A stretch of DNA of 64,000 nucleotides from Schistosoma mansoni (GCF_000237925.1 NW_017386000.1:992001-1056000); one strand, 5' to 3'; counted from the stretch's first letter, positions 49,601-54,529 are shown. Notes: generated from the letters alone by a model not told the origin. Translations and numbers: made by a program.

Positions 49601-52600
49601 AAGTGCAATAATCAAGTAGTTGTTTAGGCTGACTTTGTTTCATAGTCGTCTAATAATAATACACTGCATTTTTATACAACTAGTTCGTAATGTTGCTTTT
49701 TCTATTTTATAAGCAGAGTATACCAATTTAATCATGTTCTTATGGTTTTCTTGTTGTTGTACGTTTGCAATTCTTTTTCAGTCATCGAGGTTTAAATACA
49801 TTCTCATTTAGACCTCACTCTGGTGAAGCAGGTAATATTAATCATTTAGTTACTTGTTTCCTGTTGGCTGAAAGTATCAATCATGGTTTGTTGTTACGTA
49901 AAGCTCCTGTTCTACAATATCTTTACTATATTGCTCAGGTAATATGTTTAATACTGTTTTCTTTTCGAGATGCATTTATTTGTTTGTTATAAATGATGTT
50001 AGTAGATCATGTAAGTATTTTATGTTTACAGTGCATCTTATACTTATGTAGTTATTTACCAATTTTGCAGTTCTAGAAACTAATGAAACTGTTTTAAGAT
50101 TGTCACTTGTGATTGTAGTATACTCGTTCTACCAATCAAAAAGAACAAGTTTCTTAACTGCATAATTTTCTTATACTGAGACTTACTAATAACTCTTATT
50201 CGCCAAGTCATTAATAGTCGAGTTCACCAAGCTGGAGGTAAAGAAGCTGTTCACCAAATAACATTAGATAATCAATATCAAGCTAGATGTTTATTTTTGT
50301 TAGCCAGACCAAAAACTGTCTGTTCTAAAATTATATAATGCTTTAACTTGAAACATTTATTTTAAAGAAATATAACTTATACATTTTACCAGTTAATGAC
50401 AGAATAATCGATTCCATGTTTATCAGTATAGAGTTGTAGAGATTGTCGAGTTCTTATTGAGGTCATGAACCTATCAATTTCGCACCATCGTTGAAGACCT
50501 GGAAGCACTTGACGACCGTTTTGTATTAGTACGGGACTCTTCGGCAGTGTACATCCACGATCCACGACCGAAGGTCCTGGGTTCTATCCTTGCGTGTGGG
50601 GTCGTGGGTGCTCACTGCTGAGAAATCTTATACTAGGACGAGACGTCCGTTAAGTGCTTCCAGGTTTTCAGTGGTGGTCTAATATTAATCGGTCTATGAG
50701 CTCAATTACATAATCGGCTAATGCTAACTCGGGAAAATAGTTCAGTGATTACCTGTTGTCTATGGATGATTTGTCTTCATTTGATTTCTTTGAAATTCTT
50801 TCATATAGTTATCCGTCAAAATTAAAATAAGTATGAAAGTCGACCTAGATTTTCCTGAAGTTTTTTTCGTAAATTAATCTATCAAAGCATCCCGACACGG
50901 ATGCAGAGTAAATGTTCGTTTTATTTATCTGACGTTAATTATATTTTAAAATTCTATAATAATTTCCTTTTGTTAATTAGTGTACCTATTCATGTGTTTT
51001 TTGTCTATTCCTTTTTTTTCTGCAATGCCTCAAATCTTCAATAACAGATCGGAATAGCTATGTCACCTTTGAGTAATAATTCTTTGTTTTTGGATTATCA
51101 CCGTAATCCGTTGAATGACTTTTTAGCACGGGGTCTGTTCGTCAGTCTTAGCACTGATGATCCTTTACAATTTCATTTTACTAAAGAACCATTGATTGAA
51201 GAATACAGTATAGCTGCTCAAGTATGGAAATTCACATCTACTGATATGTGTGAATTAGCACGTAATAGTGTTTTGATGAGTGGTTTCTCTCCTCTGGTAA
51301 GTTATTATGATAATAATTATTATTATTTGTGTAAGATTACACATTTCCTTATCTGAATATTAACTACAGAGAAATTTAATTCAAAAGTTTTTTTTCACCA
51401 TATGGTTCCACTTTTATGTTTTCTTTCATGAAAGTTAAGAGATATTGTACAGTTTTTAATGGTATACTCATAAAATAGAATATATAGGTACATCTTGTCA
51501 TTAAGTCACTTATGGGGCACAATATTGCACAATCATTTATTTAGAAAGGTAAATATTTCAACATTTTTAGATACCTTTTAAAAGAACTATATTGTAGTAA
51601 TATGTTCATCTTGTTTGATTTATGTAATATTGAATATCTATATTTTACAAACATTTTATTTTAAAGTTAAGAGCTGAAGTTACATGTAGACTTTCTTCTC
51701 TTGGTTCTCAAAAAATAACTCAATTTTCCAGCTGGTAAAAAATACTCTTCTGGTGACCAGATTTTCTATGAATCCGATGTTCATCTTGTTGTGCTAACGA
51801 GGTATGGCAACTTGGACCGATGCATATGTGTGCCTGGTCCTACGTTGTAGCTGACTGACTGACTTATTTCAAATTAGTGTATTTATTTTAATTAATAAAT
51901 TACTTTTGGATCCACAATTAAAAAGGCTAGGTAAGTAATAAGTATCAGTTATAAGTAAGTATCGAATAAGTATCAGTTATATTTCCTCTAAAGTATCTTA
52001 TCATCTAATTAACATTGTCTTAGGTAAATTAGTTACTCAGATGCTTTTTAAACATGTTGACAGTAACAGTTTATTTACCAAACTTACCTCGAAGCGTGAT
52101 GTTTGAGGGCGCATATATATCTGGTGCCTCCTAGTAGCAATATTTATGTGTTCAAATAAATAAATAAAAGATGTTTGAAAGTATAGGAGTAGGTTGCAAA
52201 AACGGTAGGATCTGTCGAATCAGGGCGTGATATCAGTTTATCAAATCATTTCCTATCAGGTTTGTTATGTCCTATGTCCCGTCACATATCACGTGACAAA
52301 ATAACCAATTAAAACACTGACTTATATGACCTTGTCCCTGTTCTAAACCAATGACGCGTTAACCAGCACGACCAGCTCTGAGTCCTTATTGTTCCTCTGT
52401 ATGCTAGTTTCTCTCCTAACTCAGCCCCCTCAGTCCAGAATACAAATATCAGCCTTCACTATATGAATCGTATATTTCAGACATACTTAGTTTATATCCA
52501 AGTAGACCAGACCGCATCACTCCATATAATAAAAAATAATTGTTATACAAGATCAAGTCAAAAGTAGCTGTAAGTGTGAGAGACTGTAATTCATAGATTG

Positions 52601-53420
52601 GGAATAACTTGAGAATAGTAGATCGTATAATAATATCCAATAGGTCAAATGAAAGCTTATGATAAGAGAAATATTAATGTATATAACCTAATAACTTAAT
52701 AGTTATACAATAAGAAAAAAATATATATATATATAACATTCCAAAAATAGTTCCCATGATTTTATCTTTTTCGTATACAACATGGTTGAGCTATGTAGAT
52801 ACGTTAAAACACCTGGTCGGTGTCTAGGTGATTATCGTAACCATTGATTGGAGGAAACATTGAGTCATAGCTGAAATTCGGTCGCAATGGCACAGATGAG
52901 TACAATCTCTATCTCATACATCCTTACTTTTTTAACTCATATTTTCTTGAATCATAATGTGTATCTTTATCGCCTTCTACTAACACGAATACTGTTACAG
53001 GTCCTATTACTTTGATATTCTTCTTGATAATTTCATCTACCTCTGCTGATATAGTGTAGGAGCTTGCACTGATGCCCATATGTTCCATGTTTTACTTAAT
53101 TACAAATGACTGACTAACTGTTTAATTATTTTACTTCCTAATTTGTTGTTATTCTGTTACAGATTAAATCTCATTGGCTTGGACCTAATTATACACAAGA
53201 AGGTGTTATGGGTAATGATATAACTCGAAGTAATCTACCAAACATTCGCGTTGCTTATCGTTTTGAAACTTTAACACAAGAATTACGTTTGTTGTTAAAT
53301 TCTGTGTTAGCAAGTCGAACTAGTGGATCTGTTTCACCTGGTAGTAATACAGTAATGCTTTCTCCAAAAAAGACTCATACTTCAACAGACTCTAGTCGAA
53401 TTGATCATTTAAAGAAATGA
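11876..53420 (+). CDS. AMPD: AMP deaminase, complete 12-exon gene (span includes introns)
   Basis: Joining 11876-12036, 13033-13591, 21337-21532, 24654-25081, 28941-29078, 34152-34214, 40321-40452, 45185-45388, 46892-47142, 49782-49938, 51048-51296 and 53163-53420 gives about 931 codons with consistent phases and GT/AG introns throughout. The enzyme converts AMP to IMP in the cytosol (purine nucleotide cycle). Zinc and active-site motifs are all present: HIH (about 452-454), FRPHSGEAG (about 720-728) and the family signature SLSTDDP (about 796-802). The catalytic half is very close to animal AMPD2/AMPD3, while the Ser/Asn-rich N-terminus makes it longer than the 770-880 usual in vertebrates. 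The 41.5-kb span is mostly introns packed with retroelements. A possible ATTAAA poly(A) signal lies at 53565-53570. The true N-terminus could extend into an unseen upstream exon. Confidence 0.95.
12037..13032 (+). other. AMPD intron 1
   Basis: 996 bp, GTAAGT...TTTCAG. No repeat or gene recognised in it. Confidence 0.7.
13033..13591 (+). CDS. AMPD: AMPD coding exon 2 (Ser/Asn-rich N-terminal region)
   Basis: The frame is open for 186 codons after the TTTCAG acceptor. Most of it is Ser/Asn/Asp-rich and probably disordered, without known motifs. The last part, [14 protein letters not shown], matches the 'EFQRVTISGDYCAG' junction of animal AMPDs and anchors the exon in the gene. Donor is T|GTAAGT, phase 0. 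Confidence 0.85.
14105..14200 (-). repeat. Hammerhead SINE type 1, heavily decayed copy
   Basis: On the minus strand the order TTGAGAA - GTTTC..GAAC - CAAA - GCTGTC matches the type 1 hammerhead block seen at 35.5 kb, but the CUGANGA core has two changes. The flank at 14200-14470 also resembles 44835-44985. Confidence 0.4.
14337..14470. repeat. Dispersed repeat shared with 44835-44985
   Basis: Blocks GGATAACTG/GAGTAACTG, TTG.ACTCCAC.GGTCA and ATTATTATCA occur in the same order at 44835-44985. No coding content; family unknown. Confidence 0.4.
14728..14762. repeat. (AT)n microsatellite
   Basis: Uninterrupted AT dinucleotide run of about 35 bp. Confidence 0.95.
16030..16095 (-). repeat. 3' end of tailed repeat, copy 1
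   Basis: Contains TTCGAACACATAAATATTG, the terminal block also found at 17.43, 32.33 and (inverted) 52.14 kb. Confidence 0.5.
16240..16870 (-). mobile_element. Decayed non-LTR retrotransposon RT remnant
   Basis: On the minus strand a frame with only scattered stops reads [16 protein letters not shown] and 'LSHVEDVQ', the counterparts of 'VYN.SVR.VLLYGCETWPLRVEDV' in non-LTR reverse transcriptases, preceded by '[16 protein letters not shown]' equivalent to 'RHLWRRRDIRLSIK'. Downstream sequence to about 16240 is too decayed to read reliably. It is a dead copy of the same broad type as 250-1000. Confidence 0.65.
17408..17540 (-). mobile_element. 3' end of tailed repeat, copy 2 with (ATT)n tail
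   Basis: An (ATT)n run (17415-17437) is followed by TTGAGCACATAAATATTGGT and GATTTGTGTGTGGGTTGTGATA, matching 32325-32390. Read on the minus strand this is the end of an element with an (AAT)n tail. A related 'GTACCAGGG.CCTTGG' block at about 17350-17372 resembles 32790-32812 and may be the other end of a neighbouring copy. Confidence 0.6.
21337..21532 (+). CDS. AMPD: AMPD coding exon 3
   Basis: Acceptor TTATAG. Encodes [20 protein letters not shown] and the TTKRYL segment, matching the helix region that precedes the catalytic domain in animal AMPDs. Ends with one base of a split codon before GTAAGA. Confidence 0.9.
21651..22078. other. Assembly gap (428 N)
   Basis: Run of N. Reading frames crossing it are meaningless. 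Confidence 0.99.
23300..23410 (+). repeat. Hammerhead SINE type 1 fragment
   Basis: CTGAGGA (23352-23358, matches CUGANGA), AGTCC...GGAAT, then GAAAC (23374-23378). The position of the cleavage triplet, GTC in better copies, reads GCT here, so cleavage is not expected. Followed by the TGCTTCATGG tail block. Confidence 0.6.
24654..25081 (+). CDS. AMPD: AMPD coding exon 4
   Basis: Acceptor CTTTTAG; first codon split with exon 3 (Asp). Contains '[12 protein letters not shown]', then '[15 protein letters not shown]', '[20 protein letters not shown]' and ends DFYNIRK at G|GTAAAT. These blocks are standard for AMPD just before the catalytic HIH motif. Confidence 0.95.
25200..25385 (-). repeat. Hammerhead SINE type 1 with tRNA-like head
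   Basis: The minus strand has a B-box-like GGTTTTGGGTTCGAGTCCC followed by the hammerhead region, in which GAAAC is kept but the CUGANGA segment is deleted and the cleavage site is ATT. The tail block resembles GTAGTGGTCTAAC. The head suggests derivation from a tRNA gene (Pol III promoter). Confidence 0.6.
26553..26576. repeat. (AT)n microsatellite
   Basis: Uninterrupted AT run of 24 bp. Confidence 0.9.
27000..27475 (+). mobile_element. Non-LTR retrotransposon 3' end, copy B (coding end plus tail)
   Basis: Codons 27000-27254 give '[17 protein letters not shown]', then '[20 protein letters not shown]' and [14 protein letters not shown], the C-terminus typical of schistosome endonuclease/reverse transcriptases ('GWGPRD...QWLETL.DMAQNR.QWR.CIHSL'). 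The 3' UTR follows, with TATTTTCTTGAATCATATTTTC and the ATGAGATGTGGCTATTTGGAC..ATGTACATATG block shared with the other tails, and ends near GACTAACTGACT. 5'-truncated. Confidence 0.8.
28605..28695 (+). ncRNA. Hammerhead-like terminus of a Penelope-type element
   Basis: CTGAAGA (28620-28626) matches the CUGANGA core, and GAAAC (28647-28651) is followed by GTC. Stem II (GCGGC/GTTAC) is imperfect. The downstream ACTCATTGGGATATTACA is shared with the inverted copy at 63.3 kb, where stem II pairs better. In Penelope-like elements such minimal hammerheads lie in the terminal repeats and the self-complementary ACGU of stem III favours dimer action. Activity of this copy is doubtful. Confidence 0.45.
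28941..29078 (+). CDS. AMPD: AMPD coding exon 5 (HIH zinc motif)
   Basis: 46 codons starting [19 protein letters not shown]. The two histidines are catalytic zinc ligands in the AMP/adenosine deaminase fold. Ends KKPMTLSE at GTAAGT, phase 0. Confidence 0.97.
31625..31667. repeat. (AT)n microsatellite
   Basis: Uninterrupted AT run of 43 bp. Confidence 0.95.
32195..32290 (-). repeat. Hammerhead SINE type 1, 3' end only
   Basis: ATATCAGAAGGGGTTTTTGTG followed by GAGATCATGAGTCAATTACA and CAGACCACCATGGAAAA is the minus-strand end of the type 1 SINE, as at 35.46 kb. Head and ribozyme are absent. Confidence 0.55.
32305..32825 (-). mobile_element. Tailed non-LTR/SINE-like repeat, copy 3 (longest)
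   Basis: On the minus strand a body of about 500 bp ends TACCAATATTTATGTGTTCA and then (AATA)n. The same terminus occurs near 16.05, 17.43 and 52.14 kb with different short tails. No RT coding is visible. It lies next to a type 1 SINE end. Confidence 0.6.
34152..34214 (+). CDS. AMPD: AMPD coding exon 6 (21-codon micro-exon)
   Basis: Acceptor TTTTACAG, encodes [20 protein letters not shown] plus Ala, donor GTAAGT, phase 0 on both sides. Matches the 'YDL.VD.LDVHA' segment of animal AMPDs. Confidence 0.95.
35455..35645 (-). repeat. Hammerhead SINE type 1, best complete copy
   Basis: Minus strand order: A-box-like ATCGGTTAAGTGCTCTGG, B-box-like GGTTCGAATCTCG, stem I GCACTG, CTGAGGA (35553-35547), stem II GTTCC...GGAC, AAAAC (GAAA expected), GGCCGTC cleavage site, stem I partner CAGTGC, then the CTTCCAGGTTTTCCATAGCGG tail. 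This is a tRNA-derived SINE carrying a hammerhead that has lost one core base. Confidence 0.7.
35980..36340 (-). repeat. Sm-alpha-like SINE type 2, two adjoining fragments
   Basis: 35985-36060 has GGTATATGTG...GGATTGCCTCGACGTA, and 36265-36325 has TTGGCGAATGTGCATC..GTTCGG.GTGCCG; both match the 3' region of the copy at 40.67-40.76 kb. 36140-36210 on the minus strand has a tRNA-like head with B-box AAGTTCGAGTCCC. The ribozyme part is missing or scrambled. Confidence 0.5.
37725..37870 (+). repeat. Hammerhead SINE type 1, internally deleted
   Basis: B-box-like CCTAGGTTCTATCCTGTG, then GGATGCTGACGATGGAAACG: the CUGANGA and GAAAC blocks are kept but stem II between them is reduced to two bases, so the fold is lost. 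Confidence 0.45.
40321..40452 (+). CDS. AMPD: AMPD coding exon 7
   Basis: 44 codons: [19 protein letters not shown], then [15 protein letters not shown] and FFAHVLK. The KFN.KYNP block is a hallmark of AMPD. The acceptor (TTGTTAACCATAAG) has a weak pyrimidine tract; donor G|GTAAAT. Confidence 0.96.
40632..40982 (-). mobile_element. Sm-alpha-like SINE (type 2), full unit bounded by direct repeats
   Basis: On the minus strand: a tRNA-like head with A-box TGGCCGAGTGG and B-box-like GGGTCCGAGTG (about 40910-40860), a complete hammerhead (40850-40775), then the tail with TATGCACATATGCCAATTAG. A 25-bp near-identical sequence (ATTCAYTTAGTRTTGTTTGT) lies at both ends, at 40632-40657 and 40957-40982, exactly 325 bp apart. 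This is either a target-site duplication or the junction of a tandem unit; Sm-alpha is known both as dispersed SINE and as tandem copies. Confidence 0.75.
40775..40850 (-). ncRNA. Hammerhead ribozyme (Sm-alpha type), core intact
   Basis: Minus-strand order: ATCCAG (stem I), CTGACGA (40828-40822, fits CUGANGA), GTCCC-AAAT-AGGAC (stem II and loop), GAAA, ACGCGCGT (self-complementary stem III), GUC cleavage triplet ending at 40796, CTGGAT (stem I partner, all six pairs complementary), then TCCACTGCTAGCC as the distal stem I bulge strand. This closely follows the published Schistosoma hammerhead. All invariant core bases are present. The antisense orientation to AMPD means it is not in the AMPD pre-mRNA. 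Confidence 0.85.
41057..41256. other. Assembly gap (200 N)
   Basis: Exactly 200 N, possibly a placeholder length. It lies between two hammerhead SINE copies, so collapsed repeats may be missing. Confidence 0.99.
41320..41465 (+). repeat. Hammerhead SINE type 1, decayed copy
   Basis: B-box-like CTAAGTTCGAAACCC, GGATGCACACTGTTGAGGAGTC (core TTGAGGA for CTGANGA), GGGAAC for GGAAAC, a cleavage position reading ACC, then ACAGGTTTTTCAATGGGGGT and the GATTCATGATCACGG end. Not expected to cleave. Confidence 0.6.
41500..41610 (+). repeat. Sm-alpha-like SINE fragment (3' of the cleavage site)
   Basis: CCTGGATTCCACTGCTAGCC followed by TCCATCCATCTTTG repeats the sequence just downstream of the hammerhead cleavage site at 40.79 kb, but in the opposite orientation. 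Upstream core is absent. Confidence 0.6.
42405..43622 (-). CDS. Reverse transcriptase, N-terminally truncated (RTE-type)
   Basis: An uninterrupted frame of about 400 codons beginning '[20 protein letters not shown]'. RT motifs in order: [15 protein letters not shown] (motif A with catalytic Asp), [14 protein letters not shown] (motif B), [11 protein letters not shown] (motif C, FADD), then FTYLGSIID and [10 protein letters not shown] in the C-terminal region, ending GSNRRK. The stop codon TAA is formed by the terminal (TAAG)n tail itself, so there is virtually no 3' UTR. RT fingers are lost in the internal deletion. The first methionine is not a natural start: this frame was once continuous with the endonuclease frame. 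Confidence 0.9.
   Translation of the reverse strand: MDAQLRDQQAGFRKDRSCTDQIATLRIIVEQSIEWNSSLYINFIDYEKAFDSVDRTTLWKLLRHYGVPEKIVNIIRNSYDGLNCQIVHGGQLTDSFEVKTGVRQGCLLSPFLFLLVIDWIMKTSTSGGMHGIQWTGRMQLDDLDFADDLALLSQTQQQIQEKTTSVASASAAVGLNINKGKSKTLRYNTICTNPITLDGEALEDVEIFTYLGSIIDEHGGSDADVRARIGKARAAYLQLKNIWSSKQLSTNTKVRIFNTNVKTVLLYGAETWRTTKAIIQKIQVFINSCLRKILRIRWPDTISNKLLWETTNQIPAEEEIRKKRWKWIEHTLRKSPNCVTRQALTWNPEGQRRRGRPKNTLRREIETDMRRMNKNWIELEKKAQDRVGWRKLVGGLCSIGSNRRK
43610..44556 (-). CDS. APE-type endonuclease of RTE element
   Basis: Starts [16 protein letters not shown] and contains apurinic-endonuclease motifs: [23 protein letters not shown] (catalytic Glu), '[10 protein letters not shown]' (GDFN), 'NQIDHVCI' and '[15 protein letters not shown]' (SDHxL, catalytic His). 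The domain, about 270 residues, is complete and without stops. The frame continues through 'DADKLNEF', after which the deletion junction gives a short nonsense tail. As an endonuclease it would nick the target site in target-primed reverse transcription. Confidence 0.9.
44835..44985. repeat. Dispersed repeat shared with 14337-14470
   Basis: Contains GTGGATAACTGTCTCATACC, TTGGACTCCACCGGTCACAA and ATTATTATCAG in the order seen in intron 2. Family unknown. Confidence 0.4.
45185..45388 (+). CDS. AMPD: AMPD coding exon 8
   Basis: 68 codons: [20 protein letters not shown], '[14 protein letters not shown]', [15 protein letters not shown] and KGSMKYFQ before GTAAAT. Continues directly from exon 7 (HVLK|EVFYDF). 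Confidence 0.97.
45389..46891 (+). other. AMPD intron 8
   Basis: 1.5 kb, no repeat recognised. Confidence 0.7.
46892..47142 (+). CDS. AMPD: AMPD coding exon 9
   Basis: [20 protein letters not shown], then '[16 protein letters not shown]', '[20 protein letters not shown]' and NQLR plus two bases (phase 2) before [16 protein letters not shown] is a strong AMPD hallmark. Confidence 0.97.
47470..47615 (+). repeat. Hammerhead SINE type 1, internally deleted
   Basis: A-box-like GAGTTAAGCTTTTGCGC and B-box-like TTGGATTCAATCTCAAG, then CTGAACTAGGTCGAAACGCT, in which most of stem II's 5' half is gone, GTC and CAGTGTTTC. The tail TTTTTCAATGGTTGTCTAAC follows. Confidence 0.5.
47860..48125 (-). repeat. 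Penelope terminal repeat piece with hammerhead-like stem
   Basis: Inverted counterpart of 59150-59420. On the minus strand: TTGAAAA, GCTTGG (48103-48098), a 9-base loop, CCAGGC (48088-48083, fully paired), GAAAC, GTT. Only the first core box departs from CUGANGA, by two bases. Lies just before, and opposite to, the Penelope coding remnant. Confidence 0.55.
48190..49215 (+). mobile_element. Penelope-like retroelement remnant, RT C-terminus and GIY-YIG endonuclease
   Basis: Starts at RT motif [11 protein letters not shown] (usual YVDDTF), then '[20 protein letters not shown]' and a GQYTNF..F.P.QYK block typical of Penelope RT. Frame changes occur near 48475-48610. The endonuclease follows: [20 protein letters not shown] (GIY and YIG elements), 'LYTRAHEHL', then '[10 protein letters not shown]' and '[20 protein letters not shown]'. 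The order RT-linker-GIY-YIG identifies a Penelope-like element. It is 5' truncated and broken, and a 41-bp insertion disrupts the endonuclease C-terminus. Confidence 0.88.
48932..48996. mobile_element. 41-bp SINE 3'-end insertion with 12-bp target-site duplication
   Basis: AGCTCTATTTTA occurs at 48932-48943 and 48985-48996. Between them is ATTATCAGAAGGGGTTTTGT plus 21 more bases, matching the terminal part of the type 1 SINE at 32.2 kb. Dropping one duplication and the insert restores the reading frame of the Penelope remnant across the site. Confidence 0.75.
49782..49938 (+). CDS. AMPD: AMPD coding exon 10 (second zinc-site motif)
   Basis: The split codon gives Ser, then [17 protein letters not shown] with the zinc-ligand His and catalytic Glu, then '[19 protein letters not shown]'. 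Acceptor TTTTTCAG, donor CAG|GTAATA, phase 0. Confidence 0.97.
50455..50562 (-). repeat. Hammerhead SINE type 1, left arm of inverted pair
   Basis: Minus strand: GGATGTACACTGC, CCGAAGA (one base off CUGANGA), GTCCCGTACTAATACA, AAAAC, GGTCGTC, AAGTGCTTCCAGG. Runs toward lower coordinates to GGTTCATGACCTCAAT. Confidence 0.6.
50575..50710 (+). repeat. Hammerhead SINE type 1, right arm of inverted pair
   Basis: Plus strand: B-box-like GGTCCTGGGTTCTATCCTTG, GGGTGCTCACTGCTGAGAAA (core CTGAGAA), TCTTATACTAGGACGAGACG, a GTT triplet, AAGTGCTTCCAGGTTTTCAG, GGTGGTCTAA, ending GAGCTCAAT. Its sequence is complementary to the left arm for about 100 bases. Confidence 0.6.
51048..51296 (+). CDS. AMPD: AMPD coding exon 11 (family signature)
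   Basis: 83 codons: [20 protein letters not shown], then '[20 protein letters not shown]' with the SLSTDDP signature (the first Asp is the zinc ligand), '[12 protein letters not shown]' and '[16 protein letters not shown]'. Acceptor AATAACAG, donor GTAAGT, phase 0. Confidence 0.98.
51745..51872 (+). mobile_element. 3' tail of non-LTR retrotransposon, copy C
   Basis: Closest relative of copy A: CCGATGTTCATCTTGTTGTG, CTAACGAGGTATGGCAACTT, CCGATGCATATGTGTGCC, TGGTCCTACGTTGTAG, then CTGACTGACTGAC. Confidence 0.75.
52100..52168 (+). repeat. 3' end of tailed repeat, copy 4 with (AAAT)n tail
   Basis: GGTGCC..CTAGTAGCAATATTTATGTGTTCAAATAAATAAA in quoted pieces: the TATTTATGTGTTCAAATAA terminus equals the inverted ends at 17.43 and 32.33 kb. 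Confidence 0.6.
52263..52782 (+). repeat. Probable solo LTR
   Basis: About 520 bp with tentative TG...CA ends, collinear with 7071-7573. Shares CACGTGA, GTCCAGAATAC, AGTTTATATCCA, GACCGCATCACTCCATA and ACAAGATCAAGTC blocks. The AGTTTATATCC region may be the promoter TATA. No internal region adjoins either side. Confidence 0.6.
52915..53115 (+). mobile_element. 3' tail of non-LTR retrotransposon, copy D
   Basis: AACTCATATTTTCTTGAATCA matches the start of the tail in copy B, CTTGCACTGATGCCCATATG matches the CCGATGCATATGTG block of A and C, and it ends AATGACTGACTAACTG. It ends only about 50 bp before AMPD exon 12. Confidence 0.65.
53163..53420 (+). CDS. AMPD: AMPD coding exon 12 and stop
   Basis: [20 protein letters not shown], then '[20 protein letters not shown]' and a Ser-rich tail of about 35 residues ending HLKK, TGA at 53418-53420. 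The acceptor is CTGTTACAG. The WLGPNY.EG..GNDI.R block is the standard AMPD C-terminus. Confidence 0.97.
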   Translation: MKSHWLGPNYTQEGVMGNDITRSNLPNIRVAYRFETLTQELRLLLNSVLASRTSGSVSPGSNTVMLSPKKTHTSTDSSRIDHLKK

Positions 53421-54374
53421 TTATTCTTGTTATAATATTATACACAATGACTATTGATACTAATTATCTTCTAGTAACACTTCTATCTTTTCTTTTTAAT
53501 GCAAGTTCTCTTATCTTAATTTGTATTCTTCTCTCTAAATATATTTGTTCATGGTTTATTATGAATTAAACAATTATGACACATTCTAACAGTCACATAA
53601 TTATCTACACTCTTTACTAATAGATATCATAACGTGGAAGTTAATTTTTCATCCACATATTATCTACATCTACTTTCTTTTTCTGATGTGCTTATTTTGG
53701 TTTATTATTGATTAATTAAGAGCACTAATATTAGCACAATTTCATGCAAAATATTTTATTACTATTATTTCCAAGAATAATTGTATCTCACTTATTGTAT
53801 TCATCATTTAGTAATGATAATCTACTGTTTAGATTCTCTCTGTCGTTCATCAATCCTGGCGAAGTGTTGTTAACGCTCCTACAAAGAGAAATTCACTACA
53901 TTAACGATTATTTTAATTGTATCATTAGAGATAATAATTTGCGCGTGCAAACACACACACACACAAAAACGCACAAATTGAATGCATTTAAGGTTAAAGT
54001 GCAAATATTTTAATGGAGTGTTGATTAATTTGGTTAAAAATGTTCATGTTGGTATTTAATCATGTACCGTTACTAACCTTTATGTATTTATGTAATACAA
54101 AATGAACTTTGTAATATCATTAATGCCTGTCATGTGTTTTTGTTTGTTTGTGATACACAATTATTTGTTCAATTCTGATTTCGAAGGTAATAATTTTAAA
54201 CAAGAATATTTTCTGCTTACTTTTTCGGCTTGATTATTTATCTAGAAAGAGGATTAGTTTATTTTTAGAATCGAAATATGTACGATATGAAGTATTATAA
54301 CTTCACATTGTTTAATTTGAGAAGGGGAAATGTACAAGAGGATGGAGGACTTTTTATTGCGTTTATGTATAAAT
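53421..54374. other. AMPD 3' flank
   Basis: Presumed 3' UTR and intergenic DNA; ATTAAA at 53565-53570 is a possible poly(A) signal. A short (CA)n run near 53950. No gene seen. Confidence 0.4.
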
Positions 54375-54384
54375 TAATTAGCCC

Positions 54385-54522
54385 CATATTTGTTCTGGTT
54401 AGCATCTTTTTAGCAAGGTTTTTTTTCTACGGAGTGGGATTGCCGACTCCATGGCCTACCCTCCTCCGTTTACACGGGCTTGGGACCGCTAATAACTCTA
54501 GAAGAGCTACAGGGGGAGTTTT
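54385..54522 (-). mobile_element. Isolated RTE 5'-end fragment
   Basis: The minus strand reads AACTCCCCCTGTAGCTCTTC, then GGTCCCAAGCCCGTGTAAAC, GGAGGAGGGTAGGCCATGG and CGTAGAAAAAAAACC, as in the 5' UTR of the copy at 44.6-44.73 kb, and stops at GCTAACCAG. No endonuclease or RT follows. Confidence 0.75.
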
Positions 54523-54529
54523 ATTTATT

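Larger units (their letters stand above)
47143..49781 (+). other. AMPD intron 9
   Basis: 2.6 kb. Holds a type 1 SINE fragment (47.47 kb) and a Penelope-like element remnant (47.86-49.21 kb). Confidence 0.7.
49939..51047 (+). other. AMPD intron 10
   Basis: 1.1 kb. Holds the head-to-head type 1 SINE pair at 50.45-50.71 kb; no other feature seen. Confidence 0.7.
51297..53162 (+). other. AMPD intron 11
   Basis: 1.9 kb, nearly all repeats: two non-LTR tails, one tailed-repeat end and a solo LTR. Confidence 0.7.
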
